Positions 45,766 through 57,480 of a stretch of DNA of 64,000 bases are shown here, piece after piece (the first letter of the stretch is position 1; every line of letters starts with the position of its first letter). Both the position numbers and the translations under genes were made by a program. The notes under the pieces were generated by a model that saw only the letters and a list, made by a program, of their open reading frames with translations, did not search any database and was not told where the DNA came from. This stretch comes from Hansfordia pulvinata (lineage: Eukaryota; Ascomycota; Sordariomycetes; Xylariales): assembly GCA_006538405.1 (NCBI GenBank), contig BJKQ01000010.1:992001-1056000 (forward strand), given 5' to 3'.

Positions 45766-48050
45766 TCAAATTTTTTTCATCTTTCTTCTTTCATTACAGG
45801 TATCAAGTATTGCGCAGTGACGAACGACCTCACGGATCCCTCTTCCGCTTGCCGCTCGTCGGCTGCGCGTTGGCCCCGTTTGCCGGGCCCGCGCCCCGCC
45901 CGCGCCCGCCGCGCGCTGCGGCATCCTGGCGGCCGCCTCGCCCTCGCCGTCGGCCTCCTTGGCCCAGGCGACCCAGTCGGCCCGCCGGTTCCTCCACAGG
46001 TCGCCCTTCCACGCGCGCCAGGCGCGGCGCCCCTCGAACGACTCGCGGAGCTCGCGCTCGCGCTCCCCGAGCTGCGCCATCATCTGCTCCTTGAGGTGGA
46101 AGGGGACGGCGATGCCGTCCTCCTTGTTGCCGCCGCCGCCGCCGCCGCCGCCGCGAGACGGGGCCGCCACGATGGCGCACGCGACCTTGTTGCCGTGCTC
46201 GGACAGCGCGAGGCGGGCCACGTGGGGCCGCAGGGCGGCGGCCAGGACCTTGTGGAAGATCTTGTTGTGGGATGGGGTCGCGAAGGCGGCGGCCGCGACG
46301 TGGGACGTCGGCGCCGAGGACTCGGCCAGCTGCAGCAGCCGGTCGGCGGGGAGGGACGACAGGGACGTCTGCGCCGCCTTGCGCGGCGGGCCGGGATGGC
46401 CAGCATGGCCGTGGCCAGGTGCGCGCCGTGCGAGACGAGGGCCGCGCTGCTCTTGGAGTCGCTGCCGCCGCCGTCGTGGGCCCCCTTGGGCTTCTTGTGC
46501 TTCTTCTCCTTGCCGCCTTCGTCCCCGTCCCCGCCCCCGCCCTCGCACTCACCCTCCGGCAGGCAGAGCTTGGGGATGAGCACCTTGTAGTCCCCGCCCA
46601 GGGCCGCGCACAGGGCCTTGGTGAGCGCGTCGAGCTCCGAGGTTGCCTGCCGCGCCTGGCACCTCTCGAACAGCGTCTTGACCACGTTGAGCCGCGACAG
46701 GGACACGAGCTTGGGCAGCTCGGGGAGGATCTTGCCGAGGGCGTCTTGCAGGTCCTCCTTGCTCAGCCGGTTGAGCACGCGCATCGCCGGATAGGAGGCG
46801 ACGTCGTTGCGCAGGAAGCTCTGGATCCGGTCCGAGAATATGTGCTTGTAGAGGGCCTTGAAGACCTTGCCGGGGCACGTTGTGATGAGGACCTCGAGAA
46901 GCCGCGATCCTATCCGGTCGTAGAGCATGGAGTTGACAAAGTCCGTCGCGGGGGACGTCGAGTCCTTGAGCGAGCCCGGGGCGTCGGGCAGAAGCTTCCA
47001 GAGCAGGGTGATGCCGCCGCCACTGGACTCGTCGTCGGACTTGGAGCTCATGGTCATATCGAGCTCGAGGAGGAGCTGCAGAACGGGGTTGCCAGTGGGG
47101 TGCGTGGCCAGGACGCGGAGCTCCGTGGGGTTCATGCCGGCCACCGAGTCGGAGACGATCTTCTTGCAGGCGAGCGTAAAGGAGGAGGGGACGGGTCGGA
47201 GCTGCGACGCAGTCTCTTCCGGACTGGACGCGGCCCACGGGGCCGATATGCGCTCCTTCTTCTTGCTGTGTATCAAGGACTTGGTGGCAGCCTGGTCCAA
47301 GGGGCGGCCGGACAGGACCACAAGCAGTACGCGCAGGGTGTGGGAGGCGAACTTGTCGGTGAGGAGGTAGGCGAGGTGCCCCTCGAGCTCGTCAAGAGTG
47401 AGAAGGAAGAGTTCCTCCATAAATGGGAGGGGCTGCTGGTCGTCGTCGGGGTTCCCCTCGTCGGGCATGTCGTCTCTGTCGCCCCCCAGCTCCCGGGTGA
47501 TGATGGGCGCGGACTGCAGGAACAGCGTCTCGCAGCAGTGGCTGGCGAAGCGGTGCTGGATCAGGTTGACGAAATGGCCGGCAAACTGCTCAAAAAGCTT
47601 CTTCTTCTGGCGGGTGTTGGACATGAGGATCAGGCGCTCCATGAGGCGGGAGCATGACTGGCTGCACGCCAGCTTGAGCTCCTTGCCTTGGGCCTGCTCA
47701 AAGACGCCGGCGAGGAAGAGCTGGCGGGATTCGTGGTCGGGGAAGTCGTCCACATCGAGCTCCTGGTCAACCTGGCGGAAGTACTCCTGCTCGCCCTCGG
47801 ACAGCATGCCGAAGAACTCGCGCTCTGGGGGCGGCAGGCCGCCGGCCCCCAGCCTCACGGGCTCATCCGCCGACGAGGCAAACTCTGCAGCATGCTCGTC
47901 ATCTCCGGCATCGTCGCCGATGCGCTGTCGCTTGGCCGATCTCTCGGTTTCCGGGGCGGCAGAGCCCTGCTCGAGCTCGAGCTCCTTTTCCCTCTTCTTC
48001 TGCTTGCGTTCATCGCGGATAGCTTGTCGTTTCGTGCGGGGCTTGGGCAT
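45766..48050 (-). CDS. NOP9: Nucleolar pumilio-repeat protein Nop9, with apparent 1-nt frameshift
   Basis: Pumilio-repeat protein that binds pre-rRNA and is needed for 18S rRNA maturation. Starts MPKPRTKRQAIRDERKQKKR (nucleolar-type basic N-terminus), then the Nop9 hallmark EREFFGMLSEGEQEYFRQVD and a series of Puf-like repeats (CSRLMERLIL, FASHCCETLF, FASHTLRVLLVVLSGRP, GSRLLEVLITTCPGKVFKAL). The frame is intact from 48050 to about 46400. There the conserved sequence continues in another frame (KAAQTSLSSLPADRLLQLAE ... FHKVLAAALRPHVARLALSE ... WRAWKGDLWRNRRADW). One extra base in the G/C run 46388-46395 would join them as AIPGPPRKAAQ. About 760 residues in total. The last 50 or so residues are low-complexity and their frame is unsure; an alternative frame ends at 45830 with SGKRKRDP. 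Confidence 0.85.
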
Positions 48051-48967
48051 GGTGGCGGTCTACTGAGACGACTGGGCCGCTTTCCTGCTGGCGTGTCTGA
48101 TGAGGACTGCCGATCGGTGTGGGAAACAACACCGGGCTGGTGGCCTGGCGGGGCAGTGCTTGTGCCCGTCGTCTGCTGGTCTGGGCGGATGGCTTGCGAC
48201 GCGGGCGCAGCGGGCGGTCGGCGACTTGGAAGTCAGGTGAGAGGGGCGACCGGTTCCGGGTGTTGTGGGCGTCGGCCGGTGGGTGAGGATTGAAAGTGAA
48301 GTCGGCAAGCACGCGGGGAGAGGCGTCAATGTGATGTGAGGCGGGTGGCTACATCGTCGCATATGGGTCGCAGGAGGATAAATTTCAGCGGGTCCAGGCG
48401 ATAAGCAGGCTTATCGGTGAAAGTGGGCTTGTGAGCTGGACACACTGGAGCGAGAGGTGCTCGTATTACTGTGCTGCAGATACGAAGCCACATCCTCGTC
48501 TTGTACGCGTACTTGGGCCTGTACGGCCTGCCCGCCCGCATTGATGCAGACCCCAGGTGTCATTACGTAAGCAGACCGCCCTCGAACGGACCGCGTGAGA
48601 TTACGACTACAGCCTGCATCGACGATACCAGCGCCAGCTCTTGGCACTACCATACCTAATGTACATGTAGGGTTGAGTACAGGGGCAGGCGTTTGGTGGT
48701 GCGGCTGAACCGCGGTGCAGGCTGTCTTTTCAAGGAGCATTTCCCTGCGCACCTTCCCTTGAGGCTTCCAAGCCCGGATGTCACGGAAGTACCGGAATCA
48801 GTCACAGTCCAAGGCTCGGTGCCTACGAGTACCTCCTTAAGTGCCTACCTACTCGTACCAGGGCATGAACTCCAGTCGGGTTGAGCCGGTTCTCTATTCA
48901 CCCATCACCACCCTCGCCGCCGCTGCTGATCCGCCTCTCGGGCCGCCCACAACGCCGCTTCGCGACC
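48051..48967. promoter_or_regulatory. Divergent NOP9 / P450 intergenic region
   Basis: 0.9 kb with two TACTCGTA/TACGAGTA motifs close to the P450 start (48826-48860). No gene seen. Confidence 0.5.
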
Positions 48968-50720
48968 ATGGAGGCCCTCGGTCTACTCCTCAATGCGGTC
49001 GGCGCTGTAGCGCTTATTGCATTTGCCCTGCGCCTCATCCGTGTCCTGTCGGCCGGCTATAGCGCCAGATCCACCATCCGACGACTGCAAAGCTTAGGAA
49101 AGGTCGGTCACTGCTCCCTGCCCTCCAGCCTGCCAGGCTGCCCTGCTCACCCCCCTTCCAGCCAATGCTCCCCATAGTCCCATCCTGGGCCACCTCCTGC
49201 AAGCCAAGGCCGTGGCCGACGAGTTGCCCCCCGGCGCCCACAGCGTCTACATCCTCGACCGCATGGCCAAAAAGGCCGGCCATGTTGATGCTTGCTATTT
49301 CGACGCCTATCCCATCAACGAGCCTCTTCTGGTCGTCACCGACCCTTACCTGGCGGACCAGGCCACCTCCCACCCCTGGTCTGGCTCGGAGAAGCCCCTC
49401 AACCTCAAGTACTGGTTTGCCCCCATCACGGGCAACAACGGCATTAATCTCTTTACCGAGAACGGGGCGCAGTGGAAATCCAACCACAACCTCTTCCTGC
49501 CCTTCTTCAGCAACAGCAACCTGGACGCCGCCCTGCCTGTCTTCGTAGACGAACTGCTGGTCTTTCGCGACCTTCTGCGCCGCAAGGCTCGTGACGCTGC
49601 CATCTTCCGCATGGAGCCGCTGACCCTGTCGCTGATGAACGATGTCATTGGCCAGGTCATCTTCAATGCCCACCTCAACAACCAGACCTCCGGATCCCAC
49701 CCATTGTCCGAGACTCTGCTTCGTCAACTGTCGCTCAAGTTTGCTTCCAGCAACCCCATGGATAACCTGGGACAGCTCAACCCTATCAGGACTTTCCAGA
49801 TATGGAACAATGGCCGTCTCCTTGATGCCCAGATTCTCACCCAGATCGAAAACCGGATTGCCGCCTTCCCGGCTGCCCAGGACTCTCAGAGCGATGGTCG
49901 TCAGGGTTTCAAGTCTCTCCTCGACCAGGCTCTCGCCACGTACTATGCTCAGCCGGGACGTACGATATCGGGCCCCGTGGACCACGGATTCAAGAAGATG
50001 CTGTGCGCACAGTTGCGCATGTTCTTCTTCGCTGGCTATGATTCTACTTCTAGCACTATGAACTCCTGCTGCTACATGCTGTGGCGACACCCTGAAGCTT
50101 TGTCTAGAGTACGGGCCGAACATGATGCTGTGTTTGGCAAGGATCTTTCCGCCTGCGCTGATATGATTGTGCAAAACCCAGCCATCCTCAACTCCCTGAC
50201 CTACACCACTGCCGTCATCAAAGAGACCCTGCGGCTACTACCTCCGGCCGGCGGTATCCGGCCAGGCTGCAAGGACCTGGTTCTCAAAGGCCGTGACGGT
50301 GTCGAGTACCCCACAGAAGGCTGCACCGTCCAGTTCAACCATATCAGCATCCAGAGGAATCCAAAGGTGTGGCCGCGGCCATTGGAATTTCTGCCAGAGA
50401 GGTTCCTGGTCGGACCGGATCACGAACTTTACCCGCCTCCGCGTGCTTGGCGAGCTTTCGAGTTTGGCGTGCGCAACTGCACCGGCCAAGCCCTGGTCAT
50501 GAAGGAGATGCGAGCTTTTCTGGCCATCCTGGCGCGTGAGTTCGACTTCAAGGACTGCTACGATGAGATATATAACGGCGATCACGTTGACCTGACTAAT
50601 GTCGACGGTGACAAGGCTTACCTCATCGAAGCAGGCTCCGCGCACTTGCGTGGACACCTTCCATGCCGGGCTTCTTTCAGCGAACGCATCTCACCCGCAT
50701 CGAAATCGGCCGAAATCTGA
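48968..50720 (+). CDS. Cytochrome P450 monooxygenase
   Basis: Membrane-anchored microsomal P450 of about 565 residues. N-terminal anchor MEALGLLLNAVGAVALIAFA followed by a basic segment and the Pro-containing hinge PHSPILGHLLQAK. Catalytic landmarks: I-helix AGYDSTSS (about 337-344), K-helix KETLRLLPP (ExxR, about 400), a PERF-type sequence (FLPERFLVG) and the haem loop FEFGVRNCTGQ with thiolate Cys at about 486. The exon junction is the weak point: exon 2 begins at 49162 in the frame NAPHSPILGH. Phase closes with a donor at 49107 (GTCACT); the better-looking GTCGGT at 49103 gives the wrong phase. Style suggests fungal secondary metabolism or detoxification; substrate unknown. It converges on an MFS exporter gene 313 nt away. 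Confidence 0.88.
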
Positions 50721-51033
50721 GCAGAGCATGTCTTTTGAAGCGACTATTGGACTTTGGACACGATTACAGGCTCCCTTGACCGGATTCGGAGTTGGAGGAT
50801 CATCGATTGAAGCTATCTTGTCAATATAAAACCTGAGCATTGAAGATCACACAGACGCATTGGAGAAGTCATCCGACGCATCGCCGCTTCTCAACATTCG
50901 CAACACTCGCACTGGGATAATCATGATATTCAAGCTATCGCATACGCAGACTTTGCTGATCTGAGCAGTGTTTGACGGTACAAAGGATGCTGGAGCCTGC
51001 CGTTGGATCACATAACGACTGCCACATGGTCGT
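50721..51033. other. Short convergent 3' region
   Basis: 313 nt between the P450 and transporter stop codons; presumably overlapping polyadenylation signals. Nothing else seen. Confidence 0.5.
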
Positions 51034-53108
51034 TCATGTACTTGCTGATATCCCGAGAAACAGCGCAGCGATGATGGAAACGCATCCAAACGCGATGCTC
51101 GCATAGTACACCCACACGTATGCCTCGGCGTACGCGGCCTGGCCGGCGCTGATGACCGCAGCATGCAGCGTCGCATTGCCGCTGATCCCCGGAAGCTGAC
51201 CGATCTCCTCAAGCAGACTGGCACCGGTCAACTCGATGGCCTCTGCCATGATTTTGGGCGAGGTCACGCCAGCTTGGGCCAATACGCCCCCGATTTGAGT
51301 CACGGCTGCGACCTCGAACTTGCCCACAAAGACGTTGTAGTAAGCGCAATACCCAATGCTTCCGCCCAGGACACGGATGCTCAGGGTCAGTGAGGCCACC
51401 GTCGCTATCAAGTCGTCTGGACAGATGATGGTCGACATGATGCTAGCGGGCACCACGATGCCCCCAATACCCAGACCCGCGAGGACCAGGATCCCCCACA
51501 GCTGCCACAGGTTGTCGACCCTTGCGATGGCGAGTGCGCCGCACCCGGCCGTCATAAGCACCGAAGAGAGGACCATCAAAGTCTTGTTGTGGCCGCGGAA
51601 CACGGAGAGCAGGCACAGCACCACGACAGCGCCGGCCGTGATGCTCAGGCCAACGGGCAGGCCTCGGAGGCCGACGCCGATCGGGTCATGCCCGTACACG
51701 TTGAAAGCCTGCGTCGGCCAGAACATCAGGATGGAGAAAAAGTTGGCACCCGAGATGAAGGTGATGATCAGCGTCAAGCCCAGGATGCGGGGGTCTTGCG
51801 CCAGCCGCCGGGGGAACATGGGCCAAGCGGCGTAGTACGTCTCCCAGAAGAGGAACCCGACAATCATGACCGCGCCCAGTAGCAGGGGCACCAGGACGTG
51901 GGCAGACGACCACTCATACTGCCGCCGGGATCAGAAGGCCGCGCACGCGAAATGGGGGACAGAAGGGGGCGAGCTAGACGGACCTGGTAACCTCCCCATT
52001 GAAGCCCGGCCATGAATAGGATCATGCCTCCGATGCTCAGAACGCCGCCTACATAGTCGATCCGTTCGAGGACGTCCCTCCGGCTTAGACCATCCGAGTT
52101 CAGCCGTGGTGGTGGAAAGTAGAATATCGCCGTGAGAAGAAGCCCCACGAAGGCCCAGAGGGCGCACAAGAGGCCGCAGTATCGCCACGTCGAATAGGCC
52201 GCGATGAGCTGGGCCCACATGACGGACGGCACGAAAGGCAGGATCGTGAAGATGAGCGCAGCGACATACTTGCCGCGCTGGGATGTGGGAGCCAGCTCCG
52301 ACGTCGCGGCCAGAGCGGTCAGCTCGTTGATGCCGGCCCCGATGCCCGCGAACACCATGCCTCCTGCACGACCACAAGTCAGCTGTCTGGGCGGGTTCTT
52401 TTTTTTTACGTTGTGCTCATCCGCGGGCCTTACCGATGAATATGTTCATCTCGTGCGCTGTGGAGCAAATGATCATGCCCAGGATAATAAAAGACGCTCC
52501 CATCAGGGCCACATGGCGGCGACCCATCAGGTCCGAGAGGGAGCCCACAAAGGGGCAGACTGCGGCCAGGGACAGAAGATTGGCCAGGATAAACCAGATC
52601 CATCTATCTGCGCCTCCAATCTCTCTGTAAATGTAGGGCGGTATCTGGAACATGTGAGTGATGATATCTTCCGCTCACACGCGCTGAGCGACACTGACAG
52701 CACCGAAGAGGTATACGGGTATCTGAGAGCCCGTCCAGAGGAATGCCTGGAGATCAAGGTTAACTCGGAGGCGCCTGGTCTTAGCAATTCCGGGCGACGA
52801 CGTACCTGGGCAACCAGTGCCATCATCTTTTTTTTGGTCATCTGCGCCGGATTAGTCGGTGCTCTCGGGCTATCCGCCCACGTTATTGCCAACTAACCGG
52901 AAGATCCTCAGAGCTGCCCCCCGCATCTGTATTGGACTCGTCAGTAAACACCAGAAGCGGGCCGGCCGCATGAGTATGTCCTCCGCTTCTCACCTTGCCT
53001 CTTGAGTTCTTGTTTTTCCACATCCCGACGCTCAACTTGCTTCACCTCGACCTTCTCCGGGTCAGAGCCCGCTCCATGGTCAGGACTGCTCTGTCGATTT
53101 GTGGACAT
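51034..53108 (-). CDS. MFS multidrug/mycotoxin efflux transporter (DHA14/TRI12-like)
   Basis: Seven exons, 52994-53108, 52898-52926, 52841-52806, 52699-52746, 52434-52644, 51984-52363 and 51034-51918, closing to 567 residues. The charged cytosolic N-terminus (PEKVEVKQVERRDVEKQELK) is followed by helix 1 assembled from tiny exons: MMALVAQAFLWTGSQIPVYL then FGAIPPYIYREIGGADRW. MFS signatures follow: loop 2-3 GSLSDLMGRRHVALMGA (G-x-x-x-D-x-x-G-R-R) and the motif-C-type AGIGAGINELTALA. Later helices include LIITFISGANFFSILMFWPT and LAGLGIGGIVVPASIMSTII. The pattern fits fungal 14-helix proton-antiport pumps of the TRI12/siderophore-like group. Exon 6 uses a GTCCGT donor and exon 4 GTCAGT. Likely exports a metabolite or xenobiotic, perhaps that handled by the neighbouring P450. 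Confidence 0.87.
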
Positions 53109-54559
53109 TTTCGCACCGCTCAACGATTTCCCCTAAACGAGGTAAGATCTTGCCGTGTTGGGTCAGTGGACCAGGCAGGAGAGGCTTAAAGAGACACGGG
53201 GCTCACGGGGTCTCGGAGACCTGACGGTTCTATATGGTTTCTTGACCCCTCAACCTCTCCCGCGGCCCTCCTTACTATAGAAAAGAAGCTAACAGCACCA
53301 CGGGACCGAGACCCCGACTCGGCAGATGTTTCAGATGTTATTCGTCGTCCCGCTGACCAGTGCCGCCTGGGTCACCACGGCCGCCACCAAATCCGATCCA
53401 TGAACCCCTATTGACCTCGCATGGCCATTGACTCTATCTTGCATCTGATCTGGGCCTCCCCATCTGGCTTCGCGAATGCAACCGCCATATGCACCCCGCA
53501 CTCCAGAACGAGCCAGGGGGTGAGGATGCTGAGTGACAGGGTGCGGTTCGTCGGGCCCGGCCAGCATGGCTTGACCCCGCTCTGTATGGAGGTTCTTGAG
53601 GGTGTCGTCGCGTGCCCTACGCCGTTCCAGGGCCAGCGCGAGAAAAAGAGAGCAACGAGGTGGCACTGGCAGACAACAGGGGCATAGCGGCGGGCCAACG
53701 CTGCCCATTCGGTTCGTCTCCGCCGTTGCGCTGGATGAGAGGAAGGACCCGTCCCGGGATCCCCGCATGCGGGTTCCCTCCCCTCCTCCCCTCTTTCTGT
53801 ACATGGGCATGGATCGACGCGTCGAGTGGGGAGAAGCAAGCTTGATCTGAGCGAACGTGGCGTGCCGACTTGGGGCAGCTGAGGGGCAGCATCAAGTTCG
53901 CCGAGGCATCGGCCCTGGAGACAGAGCGGCATTTCGGCCAGCCCGTGAGGCCGCCACCTTGGGCATGTTGACTTGGGCTGTGGGTTTTGGCCCCAAAGGT
54001 GGCCGTAGACGAGATGGGTTTGTGCCGTTGCTCATACGCCAACGCACTGATGGCACTGACTGCTTCCCCAGTAATTAGAAGCTGTGGTTTCGGGTAGGGT
54101 TGGACAGAATGGACAAGCAGCCTGTTTTGGGACGAGTGCAGCGGCCATGTCGTCCAAAATTTGGCTTGGCTTGGCCTGGCCTAATACCCGCGAGCGCAGC
54201 TTCAGCAAGCACAAGATCCGAGGGTTGCCGCGGAAGAGCGATGCGTCTCCATTATTCGAAAACAGAAGCGGGCATGAGCTGATTCGGCCCGGGCATACTG
54301 GTGATACCTACCCATGCGCGGTGATCCGGCCGCACATGCAGTTGTCCCGGGCCCCGACAGCCTCACGGAGCCGGTACAACACCGCTGCGTGTTATCTGAC
54401 AGCAAACTCGAAGCTGCTGTGCCCCGCGGAACTTGGAGTTGGGGCAGCTTCGGTGTGACCTGACAGTGTCCTCCAATGAGTTTGAGTTTGGAGCTTTTGG
54501 TCGGTGACGGGGGAGTGAACGCGACCCTCGGTTTGCTACGCACGAAACCCTCGATTCCA

Positions 54560-54577
54560 ATCCCGATCCCGATCCCG
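54560..54577. repeat. ATCCCG hexanucleotide repeat
   Basis: Three perfect ATCCCG units. Confidence 0.85.
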
Positions 54578-54705
54578 AATGGGAGACTCATGCAGCAGAC
54601 ACTGCGCGGAACGAAGCGGGTATCTACGAGTTGTTTCCGTCGAGTCTACCTTCTGTCGCAGCAGCTCGTTTTGTGTTACTAGCGACTTATCATCACAGCG
54701 AACGC

Positions 54706-54727
54706 GAAGAAGAAGAAGAAGAAGAAG
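54706..54727. repeat. GAA microsatellite
   Basis: About seven GAA units in non-coding DNA. Confidence 0.9.
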
Positions 54728-56152
54728 TCGACGCAGCAGACGCTGTTTGTCGATTCATGTGGCTGTTGCCAGCGCAGTTCGGTTCCGGGCGAAGTTGTCC
54801 AACCTCGCTGATCGAATCTTGATCTTGGCCTGTGGCATGGGAGTCCTCATATCGCCGACAAGTGAGTGCGCGACAGTTGCCTTGGCCTTGGCGGCGGGCA
54901 TGCCGTGACGGATGCCACGACCGCAGGGTCTCAGCTCGACGAGTGATGGAGTGCAATGGCAGCAAGTTGAGAGAAGTCAAGGCAATGGAAGCACGCGACT
55001 GGTTATTTGCTGCTTTATCGCCTGGGTAGGCCCATGACGCCACCCTCAACCCTGCCACAGCCCTCCAAGAAGACATCACGCTGGTCTTGCGACTGGCGTC
55101 TAGAACCAACAAGACCTCGGGGGGCTCATACTGCGGAGGAATGCTTAGTCAGGCCGAGACTCTGCCCTGCATCGTCTGGATCGCAACATCCGGTACAATG
55201 TCTCACAAGAAGACGCGACTGCACGCATCTTGGCACTACTGATGAAGACCAAATGAGACGCAGCAGACCCGTGGGATACGACTCGACACGTATGGTGCAT
55301 TCTTAACCTTGGGGAACAGGCGAGATTGGCAATGAACAAGCCCGTCGTATCTAGGACCATCGAGGCTTCGGCTGCGACTCGAGAGGAACGAAACAGACCG
55401 CCACCCGTCTAGAGAGACACCGAGATGATTGACCGAAGACACTTCGCTCCTAAGGGGCAACCCTTCCCGAGGTCCAGCCTGGCGCCGATGGACTGCACTC
55501 CGATCCGGGCTGGGAGCACCTAAAGTCTTGCAGCGTTGAAACTGCTCCCCCGAATCTCGAGGGGCCCGCATAGTCGGCGGGCGGGCGGCGCCGATTTTCA
55601 ACATTCGGCTCGCCACTCGTGCCTCGCTGCTTCTGGGTGTCGCAACTGAGACCCCTTGCTGCCCACGATACAGTCTTTGGGTCTCTCGCGACGCAGCGAC
55701 CCGCTGGACAGCGAGCACACGTGCACGTACATACCTACCTTGGGCAATGAACCCGACGTTGGACGTGGATGTTGAGATGATCAGTCATTCCGTCCATCGC
55801 CAGATCTCGCCGGGCCTCAAAATCAGGCCTCTTTTCCCCTTTCTCCTCTTATTGACAGCCTTCCAGAGCCTTTGTCTTCCGCCACCGACGTCGCTACGCT
55901 TTTCATTCTTGCCCCATTCGCACTGGAAAGAGCCCATTCTGTCTGTCTCTACTGTAGCGCTTGCCTGGGTGCCCCATTGACTAACCTGCTGTCGGCGCCA
56001 CCGTGATCACTCCTTCGGGGGCCGGATTCCTTCACGGCCGTTCGCCTTGACCGGTCGGGCACTGGCTTTCTTGGCACGCCCCAACAAGAGGCCGAAGAGA
56101 GAAAGAAGAAGAAAAGGGAACGGGAAAGGGGGAAAGAGGAGAGGCAAAGACA

Positions 56153-57038
56153 ATGCGCTGGGCAGCATCATTATTACCTCGGGCCCTGCTCGCGGTGGGC
56201 CTTGCCACAGCAGCGGCTGTGGCGGCGGCGGCGGCGCCCCGGTGCTACACGGGGGCCGAGTTCCCGGCCCCGGAGACGTGGCTGCCGTTCGACGCGCTGT
56301 GGGCGCGGTGGGCGCCCGTGTTCGCGGGCGAGGACGGCGGCGGGAACGGCAACTCGGCGGCGGAGAACGACGCGGTGCGGGCCGGCCTGCTGTCCGGGGC
56401 GGGCGAGGGCGGGTTCGCGCCGCAGTTCGCGCTGGCCGTCGTGGTGACCGAGTCCTGGGGCCGGGTGAGGGCGTCGTGCGGGGACGGCGGGGTGAGCTGT
56501 GGGATCTTCCAGGTAACACGCTTTCTCTTTCTTTCTTTCTCTCTCTCTCTCTCTCTCTCTCTCCCTCTCTTTCTGTGTTTTCATCTGAGTGTAGTGCTGT
56601 GTGTTGTCTGCGAGAAAGCCGTGGTCCCTTCCTCCCTCTTCCTATGTTACCCTAAGAACAAAGCAAGACCTCCCTGCTGACTCGCTACCGGGGAATGGAC
56701 ACGCAGGTCAAGGGCACGCAGAACCCGTGCGCGGGCAGCCGGGGCCGTGCCCGGCCGAGGCCATCGGCGACATGTGCCGGTGCGGGATGCTGGGGTGCGC
56801 GGGGGCGCGGGGCACCAACCTCCGGCAGTGCCTGGGTTCGGAGGGCGGCGACTACGGGCGGGCGGCGCGCCTGTACAACACGGGCAGCGTGCCCGACGCC
56901 CGGGACCTGACCGTCGCCCCCTACGGGACGCGGCAGTACGTCCACTGGGTGGCCAACGTGCTCACGGGCGCCGACGCGGGGCAGCTCGCGGACGTCACGA
57001 CGCGGTGCGGGCTGTGGTCGGCCGGCGTTTCGGGGTGA
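56153..57038 (+). CDS. Secreted lysozyme-like (SLT/GH23-type fold) protein, possible 1-nt frameshift
   Basis: Probably a secreted protein with the lysozyme/transglycosylase fold found widely in filamentous fungi; activity unproven. Exon 1 (56153-56512) encodes signal peptide MRWAASLLPRALLAVGLATA, a Cys-bearing mature start (PRCYTGAEFPAPETWLPFDA) and the catalytic-region pattern FALAVVVTESWGRVRASCGD with the expected Glu, then VSCGIFQ. A 194-nt intron contains a TC microsatellite. Exon 2 from 56707 begins VKGTQNPCAGS, but the rest of the conserved domain (GPCPAEAIGDMCRCGMLGCA, NLRQCLGSEGGDYGRAARLY, NTGSVPDARDL) is one frame away; one extra base in 56736-56746 would join them. Alternatively the acceptor at 56738 skips VKGTQNPCAGS and needs no frameshift (219 residues). 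High Cys content suits an extracellular protein. Confidence 0.7.
56521..56572 (+). repeat. TTTC/TC microsatellite in intron
   Basis: Pyrimidine repeat beginning 9 nt after the donor of the lysozyme-like gene's intron. Confidence 0.9.
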
Positions 57039-57445
57039 GAAAGAACAAGAACAGAGAAAGAAAAAGTGCCGTGGTTGGAAAGTGGACGGTGAGATGATGA
57101 CCGGGTGGTGGTGGTGGTCAGGGGGGAGGGGGCGAGGTTCTCTGTGCTCTTGATACTCTTGGGTCTCTCCCGGTCATACGGACTTTGTAATCTGGATATA
57201 GACTCTTCACCTTTTTCTCAACTGTTTCTGTTTCAAGACTCAAACAAGGACGTCGGCTTTTTTTTTCTGTTTGTCCTTCTTTCTGATGGTATCGAAATCT
57301 CCTATTTCTTCTCACAAGTCTTTTGGGGAGTGTCGAGCCAGCACTTGATTTGGTCTCGACACCGGACTGTGCTCTGGAAACATGCGTTGCGTGCTAGTCT
57401 CTGACGGGAGAGGTTGGAGAACTGAGAAGGAAGAGAAGAAGACAG

Positions 57446-57447
<2 letters not shown>

Positions 57448-57477
<30 letters not shown>
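57448..57477. repeat. (CAG)10 microsatellite
   Basis: Ten perfect CAG units, about 410 nt downstream of the lysozyme-like stop codon. Confidence 0.95.

Positions 57478-57480
<3 letters not shown>

Larger units (their letters stand above)
53109..56152. other. 3-kb divergent intergenic region
   Basis: Between the MFS transporter and the lysozyme-like gene, both starting outward. Contains ATCCCG (54560-54577) and GAA (54706-54727) repeats; no supportable gene. Confidence 0.5.

Noticed and set aside
46272..47657. 461-codon plus-strand open frame
   Set aside because: Antisense to NOP9 and produced by GC-biased codon use; no domain.
49103..49136. Alternative 34-nt intron in the P450
   Set aside because: Keeps phase but is shorter than any plausible fungal intron; the 49107-49161 version fits better.
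49035..50174. 379-codon minus-strand open frame
   Set aside because: Antisense to the P450, whose own frame holds all catalytic motifs.
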